64,000 nucleotides of DNA from Hofstenia miamia (Eukaryota; Xenacoelomorpha; Acoela), in assembly GCA_004352715.1 (NCBI GenBank), contig SCFE01000054.1:1407674-1471673 (forward strand). The letters run 5' to 3'. Made by a program: the position numbers and the translations under genes. The first letter of the stretch is position 1, and each line of letters begins with the position of its first letter. The notes beneath the pieces were generated by a model, which saw nothing but the letters and a program-made list of their open reading frames with translations, was not told the origin of the DNA and did no database searches. Shown here in pieces: positions 55,389-64,000 of the stretch.

Positions 55389-57035
55389 TACTGCATTAAA
55401 ATAATTATAAAATATTTTATAAATTACACTTAATAATAGAAATGTACTTATAGAAAAAGTTTTATTTACGGTGTACTGTCCATATTATTTAATGCATCTT
55501 AAATTTTTTACACCTATCATTATGTTTCTTATCATTATATGCATCTCTACTTTTGCACATCAGTGGTTATCATAGCATTCCTAGTCAGATTATGTTTTTC
55601 TTTGCGAATATGATTTATTTATATGTTATGCATTAATAGAAAATATAGACGGATTAAAGCTCAAATACTTGCCAACTCAGGGTGACGAAATATAAAATAT
55701 TTATTAAATTTGGCAAACATTTATATATACATATGTATATANTATATATATATATATAATATATATATATACATATATTTATACAATTGACGATTGCAAC
55801 ACATGGGTTTTTACTAATAAGCATTATTCAAATGCATTTTCTATTAATATTGAATATTTTGCTATAATTAATTTGCGTTTTACTTCAAAAAAATGTATCT
55901 AATTGAAAAATTAAGATTCATTTAACTCTAAACGGACTGAGGTATAAAATGTTAATACTGCACCGAGCGGGTTGATTCGGTCCTTCTCTTATTTCAAACC
56001 TGTTAAAGATAGAGTAATGTGCTTTGGCACATTGAAATATATATCTTTGAACTACATCTTTGCCAGTTTTCAAAAAATTTATTCCTTGGTTTCGATTTTA
56101 TGTTGAATGAAGTTGTGCCATCATAAAATCCTGTAAAAATTCAGTGGAAAGAATCTCAACTAATTGAGCACTAAGAACAGAAGGAAACAGTATATTTAAT
56201 TCATATTACTTCTTATTATTTTGAAAGACTTACTCAAACAGGAAAACAAAAAATTGCGCTCAAGGTCATCCAGTATATTAATTAGGGCAGCCATTTTCAT
56301 AATTTTAAATAAACTAAATTTTTTAAAAATGAACTAAAAATTACAAATAAAGTCAATGAATGATGTTTATTTATATTTGAAAAATCTAATATGTAACATA
56401 ATGATATTAACTAAGGTCACTTTCAAAATCAATGTTTAAGCAAGTTAAAATAATAATCAAGAATTTCACAGATCACCAACCTCTTGCCCCATCCCAAAGG
56501 AGTGGCTTTTTTCAGCCTAGGATTCAATATCAATGCCTTTAGTAACAAGGCCATATTTTATATTGAAATTTCAAGTTTTTCTTATTTTAACTTTGACCTC
56601 CAATGAAGGTATGAAACTGATTTTCACCAGAAATTTTCTAAGACCCTTCTTTTATAAAATAAATTATTTTGTTGACAATATTTTATTTCTACGAGGTATG
56701 CAGGGGCTACAAATCAATAAAAACTGACCATAGTACAAAAGTATGCAGGAGCTGCGCCACTGAACATTTTTTTCACGCTAGCATTTTTTTAAAAATCTGA
56801 ACCTTAATAATGATTACTCATTCAATTGAAATTGTATAATAATGGCGCCTGGGACTGTATATATGTTAATGTGAACAATAACATGATATTATGAGCTTTG
56901 TCAAAATTTGAAATGATGAATTTGATCCATATTTTGAAAATATTTATTTCAACCCAGCCAAAGTAATTCACCTTTCCTATAAATACGACCCAAAGGATAT
57001 TGACAAAGCATGAACCAACATAACCCATTGGTAGT

Positions 57036-57073
<38 letters not shown>

Positions 57074-57579
57074 TCAGAATATATTTTTGAATACATCAAA
57101 CTCGTTATATTTTATGAAAGGTAGTAAATTACATACAAATAAATTGCTTTGAATTTTTGATTCATAATTTTTTTGAGCTTTTGTAATGGATTAAAATCCA
57201 TATTATTGAATATATATAAAGTAGGAGTAAACTGAATTTAAACTTTAAGAATTTCAACACATTAATTCATTCAATAGGTCCCAATATAATTATTTTAAAT
57301 TAAAAAAATTTGTAAATAAATTTTTATGCTGTTCTTTCAAATAGTAAAACATATTTAATGAAAATCATTTTCATGCATGTCATTAAAACGTAAAAAGTGT
57401 AATGTAGCATGTTTGCTACAGTATGCAGAAAAGGGATAGAATTATGTAAAAACTGTGAATAGAAGTTCTCGTCGGTTCACTACATGTAGTATTAATTTTT
57501 CCAAGATTAAAGGCTTGACAAAAATTGTTAAAAATATACTATACTAAAATTACAGAATTGGCATATATATATATATATA
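55389..57579. other. Intron with (TA)n arrays, nothing else recognised
   Basis: (TA)n at 55722-55772 (with one N at 55742), 57040-57070 and 57563-57579. GCTGCGCCACTGAAC at about 56750 resembles a lone hAT terminus when inverted. No gene. Confidence 0.35.
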
Positions 57580-58579
57580 NNNNNNNNNNNNNNNNNNNNN
57601 NNNNNNNNNNNNNNNNNNNNNNNNNNNNNNNNNNNNNNNNNNNNNNNNNNNNNNNNNNNNNNNNNNNNNNNNNNNNNNNNNNNNNNNNNNNNNNNNNNNN
57701 NNNNNNNNNNNNNNNNNNNNNNNNNNNNNNNNNNNNNNNNNNNNNNNNNNNNNNNNNNNNNNNNNNNNNNNNNNNNNNNNNNNNNNNNNNNNNNNNNNNN
57801 NNNNNNNNNNNNNNNNNNNNNNNNNNNNNNNNNNNNNNNNNNNNNNNNNNNNNNNNNNNNNNNNNNNNNNNNNNNNNNNNNNNNNNNNNNNNNNNNNNNN
57901 NNNNNNNNNNNNNNNNNNNNNNNNNNNNNNNNNNNNNNNNNNNNNNNNNNNNNNNNNNNNNNNNNNNNNNNNNNNNNNNNNNNNNNNNNNNNNNNNNNNN
58001 NNNNNNNNNNNNNNNNNNNNNNNNNNNNNNNNNNNNNNNNNNNNNNNNNNNNNNNNNNNNNNNNNNNNNNNNNNNNNNNNNNNNNNNNNNNNNNNNNNNN
58101 NNNNNNNNNNNNNNNNNNNNNNNNNNNNNNNNNNNNNNNNNNNNNNNNNNNNNNNNNNNNNNNNNNNNNNNNNNNNNNNNNNNNNNNNNNNNNNNNNNNN
58201 NNNNNNNNNNNNNNNNNNNNNNNNNNNNNNNNNNNNNNNNNNNNNNNNNNNNNNNNNNNNNNNNNNNNNNNNNNNNNNNNNNNNNNNNNNNNNNNNNNNN
58301 NNNNNNNNNNNNNNNNNNNNNNNNNNNNNNNNNNNNNNNNNNNNNNNNNNNNNNNNNNNNNNNNNNNNNNNNNNNNNNNNNNNNNNNNNNNNNNNNNNNN
58401 NNNNNNNNNNNNNNNNNNNNNNNNNNNNNNNNNNNNNNNNNNNNNNNNNNNNNNNNNNNNNNNNNNNNNNNNNNNNNNNNNNNNNNNNNNNNNNNNNNNN
58501 NNNNNNNNNNNNNNNNNNNNNNNNNNNNNNNNNNNNNNNNNNNNNNNNNNNNNNNNNNNNNNNNNNNNNNNNNNNNNNN
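57580..58579. other. Assembly gap (1000 N)
   Basis: Exactly 1000 N; the left flank is (TA)n. True length unknown. Confidence 0.95.
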
Positions 58580-61245
58580 ATGTTTCTTTGGGCATAACTT
58601 TTTTGAGGATTTAGTTGTACTAATCTAATGTGCTTGACATAATGTTGGACTCTAAAGTACTGAATTTTAGATATGTAATTAATAAAATTGCCGTTCTTTA
58701 TCTGAAAATATTTTTATCTATGGCTAACAGCAATTGCAACGTAAACGATTCAGTTGAAATTTAAGATGCTTTAATCAAAATGATTTTACAAGTCTTCTTT
58801 TCACTAAGTAAAGAATTGCAATCAAATAACGAAGCGTTATTGAAAATTATTTAATCTAATTAAAGGATTTCCCTAAAGTCGCTTCACTTCGTATTTTAAA
58901 ACAATAAATTGCATTAAAATACTTTTCCACATTAGAGTCGCAGTAATCTGTAACAATTTTAATCTCTAGCTAAATATATTATTTTTCGCAAATTAGTGTT
59001 TTAGTACATTGTATTTTTGGTAGAAGTGCATTCCCTCTAACGAAATGCGTGAAAATTGACTAGAAATTGGAAAGTGTATTTAAAATGATAATTATTTTAC
59101 TATAAACGCTTGATTTGAGTAGGGTTTTGAGGGTCTGGAATATTATTGTTACAGTCACGTCCAACTCAAGTCGTATAATTTTTCTGGTCCTATGTCGTCA
59201 GACAGCATTACAGAAATTTACAAAATTAAGAGCAATATTGCCAATTCGTTCATTCCCATTTCCTAATTCTATGGTTCCAGTTTCACTGAATTATATGTGG
59301 CAGTCCAGTTGAAAAGTGGCTGAAGCCGACATAAAGCATTTTGAGAAAAATTAGTTTAAAGTTTGTAGGCTTCCTTAAGCCTTATAAATGTCTTACAGTC
59401 AATATAATTAGTATAGTGTTTTAGACTTTCAATACCATTGTAATACATTGTTCATGTACATTTAGTTTTGTTATATTGTTCTGTGTTTGTCCAATGCTTG
59501 AGAATTTACTATATGTCGCACTTCTTTGATAACAAGATATATACTGTACAAGAAATAACACATCTGTAAGTATGTCAGTAATTAACGTCACTGTGACAAC
59601 AAAAAATTACACACGCACTTTTCAATAACTGAGCAACTAAAAAATGCATAAAACTCAGTTTTCATAAAACACCCCTTTAACCACATTTTCACGTGAACTG
59701 TCACAACCAATAAATAGCACGAAGCCTCACTCGATTCCTTAGTTAAATGATGAACTTAATGAAAATAATATAAATCTCTGTACTACTTCAATTTAGTGTC
59801 ATAAATATATTTCTGAGAAAAATATATGACGTCATTGATTTCTGCAAATGACATTTCAATTTTGCATGCTCAATAATTTATAATGTCCATAGCTATATAA
59901 AATTTGAAATAGATTGTGATTGTAAGTCTCCTTCAAGAAAGCAATAAACGTTGTACAGCAAATAAAATATATCAAGAGATTAAGGAAATGCGGAAAACAG
60001 CAAATCTATTTTAATATTCATAAAAAAAATATTTTTTCTGGATCAAACCTACAACATATTTCTATTTCTTTTACACAATCTAACCTTAACCCTTAGGCCA
60101 ATTAGAATAACGCATAGTTTAAACGAATTAATTATTTTTGCGCAGGCGAGGGGAGGATAGGCTGCACACTGCTTGTATCAATAAAAAATAAAAAGGGGAA
60201 CAAGAAAAACATACAAATCCACTGGGAAACGGGATTGGGTTACATTATATTACTGAGGACCGAATTTGAAAGTTATTTTTAAAAAATCAAAAGTGTTATT
60301 GAAATATGTTCTCTAGTCAAAAGTTTAAATTTCTTGATAATGATTTTGTAAACTTTTCAAAAATGCGCAAAAAACAATTTGCTTTTTTTATTGCGTACAT
60401 GGATGTCTCGGTCTAATTACATAGCACCGACGAATCATATTGAAAAATCAAATCACCCAAAATATAGAACATATTTGTGTTGGTAAGTTGTATTTAGGCA
60501 AACAAACATTTGATTTAAGCCTGAATTTAAATTGGTCCCAGTACGGAAGATAAGACCAAATCACGGATGGCTCTAATTTTGCTCAAAAATTTTAACAAAT
60601 TTGTTAGTAAATTATGTGGTATGATGCACTTGAAAGGCTTTTCCTGTTGAACTTGCAGTCGAATGGTTGGAAGCTAAACTAGTTTTTCCGGTTTAGCAAG
60701 AAATGGCAATTTAAATATTAATGTTTATCAACAACGCTTCGATATTTCATATATGTTCAAAATATCAAAGATCCTTTTACTTAAGAGGTATAATGCGAAT
60801 GACAATGAATGCGATTTCTATTAAAAAGTTTGCTGATTCCATGCAATCGTCCTAAGTTTACTCCAAACGTCCATATTCACAGTTCAATTATTATGTTAAA
60901 AGATACTTTATTTTCCTTTAAAATTTGTATATGCATATTTATGCACATCAAGTGCATATAGTTATAATAAACCATTCTTCATGATAAATATGCGGTTTTT
61001 TAATAGAAATTTCATAGATATTCTGTGTGCTTAAAATTATTTTATTATACTAATCCATCAAATTTAAAGCTTAGTCCAATCCTAGAGTGAAAAAGTCCTT
61101 AGTCATCTCCTAACAAAATCAAATATGATATTGTTAGAATCAAGTGTTGTATTTGGAATTAGCAACAAATGTATTTGATTTCTCAATAGTCAAAGATGAC
61201 AAATGTAATTCTACCTAGTAGCAAATGGTATTATCGCATATTTAG
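58580..61245. other. Intron sequence, nothing recognised
   Basis: One mildly GC-richer block at 59115-59312 stays open in two frames but shows no family signature. Otherwise nothing. Confidence 0.35.
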
Positions 61246-61419
61246 GATGACCCGGATCTGTCTCGCACAATCGACTTTGTCTCCATGTCTGTGGTATCAT
61301 TTGTGCTGGTGGCCAGTCATGTCATATACATTATTGGATTTTTTGCAATCACTTCCAAAAGACGAAGAATTATGTCGCGCAAGGAAAAAGCAAGCAAACA
61401 GCGTCAACAAATTCTCAAG
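61246..61419 (+). CDS. Proposed M4 exon of the channel gene
   Basis: The 174-base frame between CGCATATTTAG (acceptor ending 61245) and AAG|GTTTAT (donor at 61420), phase 0 at both ends, encodes DDPDLSRTIDFVSMSVVSFV, then LVASHVIYIIGFFAITSK, then RRRIMSRKEKASKQRQQILK. A single hydrophobic helix after 'lsrtiDfvs' and followed by a strongly basic segment is what the M4 helix of a pentameric channel looks like. The main channel exon ends in phase 0 after M3, so joining gives a short M3-M4 loop as in Cys-less channels. The exon lies ~30.4 kb downstream, so membership is an inference; a second gene is the alternative. Confidence 0.6.
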
Positions 61420-63306
61420 GTTTATTTCAAAATATATCCAACAAAGTAGAAAATCATAAAATATGCATGACTTGTAAATTATAATGTCAAACTTTGAATT
61501 GAATACCAAAATAAACAATAAATTAACAAACATAAATTTTTGCAAATTTTTCTCGATTAATAATCTACATCACATTTTTCAAAACATTGAAACAGCGAAT
61601 ATATCAATTAAAGTTTTCTCATATTATTTCTTTCAAAACTGTTTAAAATTGGCCACATTTTAACAACAACAACATATATTTAAATTCTCATGAACATATG
61701 CATATACATGTATTAAATTTACAAACTTATTAAAAACATAAATAATGCAACTTTCTTCATATGAGCTTAGTTATCACTGTAAATGTTTGTTTCTTCGTTA
61801 AATTTATAAAATAATTAATAAACATTTTTTGCTGTTCTTGAGTTGTATTTGTACTGAAAAACTGCTTTAATTTCGAAAAAATTTTTCACCAACTGAGTAA
61901 TCAACTAAGTTTGTAGCATTTTTATTAATATTAATATGAATTATAACCATTATATATATATATATATTTAAATTTGGTACACCCTATTGAAAAATCAACT
62001 CATTTTATACAAGAAATTATGGGTACAGATGACATTCATGTGTTTTGTCATAATTACTCCACAGAATATTTTCCAATATTTACCTCAATTTGCTTGCAAA
62101 TCATTACTGATTCTAATGTTGTTTTAGTATGTACCTAATTTTTCTAACTGTAACAGGACTTATGATTGGATTAGCAGAAAATAAAAATTCAGTAAACTTT
62201 TGGCTATATCATGAACGTTTTCTGTTAGTTATCATGAGAAGATATTGCAATAGGGTTTTCTACTTCATTTAATTACTGATAACCCGAAGTTGCCTTACAA
62301 ATATTTGGTGCTCATGATATGCTAAGCGACAATAAAATAGTTCATTAAAAAGTAGCACATAACTTTTTGATTTTTTCAATTTTTGCAGAAGGTTCATTCT
62401 GCGGTAACCACACCCATGTTTAACAGATCATAGATAGATTAAAGTTTTTCTATTAAAACTTTCTTGGATCTATATGATGAATTTCGATACAATGTACTTA
62501 TTATTTTTGCTAAACTTTGATTGTCTTGATTAGAATCAGGTTTTCTACTAAAGTATTTTAACAGTACTAGGTGCAGAGCAAATACAAAAGTAAATTTCAA
62601 GAATAAATCAATAAATGTTATAATGATTGGATTGTAATAAACTACATTAATTTTGTAAAGACAATGTGAATACAGCATCGAAAAGATTTATATGTAATCA
62701 ATACATAGCATGGTAAAAAATACCTGGAAAATTTGTGGTTTAGTTTTGCTGTTTGCCTTAGGAGTGATAAATAAGCTTTATATATAATTCGGAAACATCA
62801 AATTTTGGTAAAGTGGAGAAATCGCAGTAATTATCATTAAAAATATAAGAATTTTACTTACTTTCATAAATTTGTTCCCGTTTACAGTATTGAGAATGTT
62901 CTTTGGTATATTGGAGAGCATTCTATATACTTAAATATTCGAGATGGTTTACATTTAATAGAGAAACACTGAACTAAAATATTTCACGATTACAATGCTG
63001 GTATTGAAAATGAAGCAGTATTTTGAACAAGGCTAAGCAATTCAATCGCATAGTTAAGAAGAAAAAAGTTTTATAATTTTAAAGAAGAAAAAGAATTTTA
63101 CCTCAAAAATTGCATTACTCAATCGAAATGAAATTTTGTACCAGAAATTTGAAATTATGTTTAATGAAAGTAAATTTGAAACCAAATTGTAGAAAAGTTG
63201 TACTACAAAAAATAACACTAATGCTTTAGCAAGACCTTTACACACATTTGATACGAAAAATAAAAAGTTTTACAAATGTTTTACATGTAGCTGAAAGATA
63301 TAGTAG
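61420..63306. other. Proposed last intron, with one (TA)n array
   Basis: (TA)n at about 61951-61969. No other signal. Confidence 0.35.
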
Positions 63307-63504
63307 ATGTTATCAATTATTTGCTCAACTGTGTTTTACGTATATGACACTTCCTTTTGGAAAGTACTTGACGCAATAAATAAGCCAAAACTCTTTCCGT
63401 TCGTTCGCCCCAAGCTGAAACGCAAGGCTGTAACTGTGTCCTCATTGTATGCCATTAAACGACAACGCACCAATAAAAGTTATTTCATTGACACAACGTT
63501 TTAG
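63307..63504 (+). CDS. Candidate last exon of the channel gene
   Basis: The frame stays open from 63307 (an AG at 63305-63306 would act as a phase-0 acceptor, but the pyrimidine tract is poor) to TAG at 63502-63504. The final ~40 codons, from 63388, have clearly raised GC and encode PKLFPFVRPKLKRKAVTVSS then LYAIKRQRTNKSYFIDTTF, a basic C-terminal tail that would continue the basic stretch after M4. Other acceptors (AG at 63364 or 63387) are possible, so the start is unresolved. AATAAA follows 14 bases after the stop. Confidence 0.42.
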   Translation: MLSIICSTVFYVYDTSFWKVLDAINKPKLFPFVRPKLKRKAVTVSSLYAIKRQRTNKSYFIDTTF

Positions 63505-63517
63505 TGTTTATCAAGAA

Positions 63518-63523
63518 AATAAA
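63518..63523 (+). promoter_or_regulatory. Polyadenylation signal AATAAA
   Basis: AATAAA 14 bases downstream of the TAG at 63502-63504; supports a transcript end here. Chance occurrence is not excluded in AT-rich DNA. Confidence 0.42.
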
Positions 63524-64000
63524 CTTTTTAATTAAATGCAGATGAAATTTATAGCTAAAATGCGTCAAATCTAAATAATGTAATTAAATATTTTATTATT
63601 ATCTACATTTCTGAACAAATATTTAAAGAGCAGAACTCAAAATCTGACACAACTACATGCATGAAGTTGTTTGCTTGGAAAATTCAACATTTCTTAACCT
63701 TCTTTCGAATTGATTTCTTTACTTGTTTAGACTAAACAAAACATGTTTTTGTGCGACCGCTCCATTTAACTAATACCCTCGTGCACAAATCACCATATGA
63801 ATGATTCGTACACTGCTTTCCTCATTGTGAAATCAATTGAAATAAAATGCACTAAAATCTAAAACCGTATCTAATTATTAATTTATTTGTGTTCTATAGG
63901 GTAATTGAATATTTAATTTTACATTGATTCAAATAATTTTATTAGTGAAATAATTGAATAGAATTTCATACTCTCAAAATAAAGGAATTGTTTTAAGATT
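63524..64000. other. No feature recognised
   Basis: Sequence downstream of the candidate transcript end; nothing seen. Confidence 0.45.

Larger units (their letters stand above)
30880..61245 (+). other. Proposed ~30.4 kb intron of the channel gene
   Basis: Begins GTACAT after the M3 exon and ends CGCATATTTAG before an M4-like exon of matching phase (0/0). It is filled with transposon relics, (TA)n arrays and five large gaps (36159-36665 and 38980-39979 among them), described separately. Further exons could hide in the gaps. The inference rests on phase agreement and on M4 being the only missing module. Confidence 0.5.

Noticed and set aside
57525-58628. Long open frames spanning runs of N
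   Set aside because: N runs contain no stops, so the frames are artefacts of assembly gaps (also at 7.7, 25.3, 27.0, 32.2, 36.1, 38.9 and 54.1 kb).
1-64000. Bacterial features: operons, ribosome binding sites, CRISPR arrays, prophage
   Set aside because: Introns, AATAAA signals, eukaryotic transposon families and lack of dense coding exclude a prokaryotic source.

Overview
The window is an AT-rich animal (metazoan) nuclear sequence. It has split coding exons with GT/AG boundaries, AATAAA signals, long non-coding stretches, more than 25 (TA)n arrays, assembly gaps, and a mixed load of decayed transposons: Tc1/mariner, hAT, piggyBac, Penelope-like, LINE and tRNA-derived SINE relics. No operon, rRNA gene, intact tRNA gene or CRISPR array is visible. 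The repertoire and base composition would suit an AT-rich invertebrate such as a hydrozoan cnidarian, but nothing here fixes the species.

Region by region. 1-0.7 kb: a small secreted-protein ORF with a PLAT-like fold pattern. 1-4.2 kb: a GC-rich hAT-like MITE, scrambled mariner pieces, a decayed LINE 3' end and two tRNA-like SINE heads. 7.8-8.2 kb: the 3' end of a Penelope-like element (PLE) with two inverted hammerhead-like tails. 11-13.6 kb: a MITE, a gap-flanking duplication and a complete Tc1 element with terminal repeats. 14-18.6 kb: a hAT MITE, a mariner pseudogene with DD41D spacing, a LINE C-terminal fragment and a nearly whole PLE pseudogene. 24.4-27 kb: a recent ~780 bp duplication around gaps. 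28-28.8 kb: a hAT MITE with its target duplication and an unidentified minus-strand ORF carrying one stop.

The only convincing host gene is a pentameric ligand-gated ion channel without a Cys-loop. Its main exon (29675-30879) encodes the ligand-binding domain and M1-M3 and ends at a good donor. An exon with a matching phase, encoding an M4-like helix and a basic tail, lies at 61246-61419. A candidate last exon (63307-63504) is followed by AATAAA. If these belong together, nearly everything from 30.9 to 61.2 kb is a ~30.4 kb intron. That intron holds a 1 kb element with 36 bp inverted repeats, Tc1/mariner/hAT/LINE relics, a piggyBac MITE with TTAA ends, hAT MITEs with 8 bp target duplications and a run of hairpins beside a 1 kb gap.

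I found no clear multi-gene novel system. The most interesting items are the very long, TE-filled split of the Cys-less channel gene, the inverted PLE hammerhead-like tails, the hairpin cluster, and the unidentified ORF just upstream of the channel gene.
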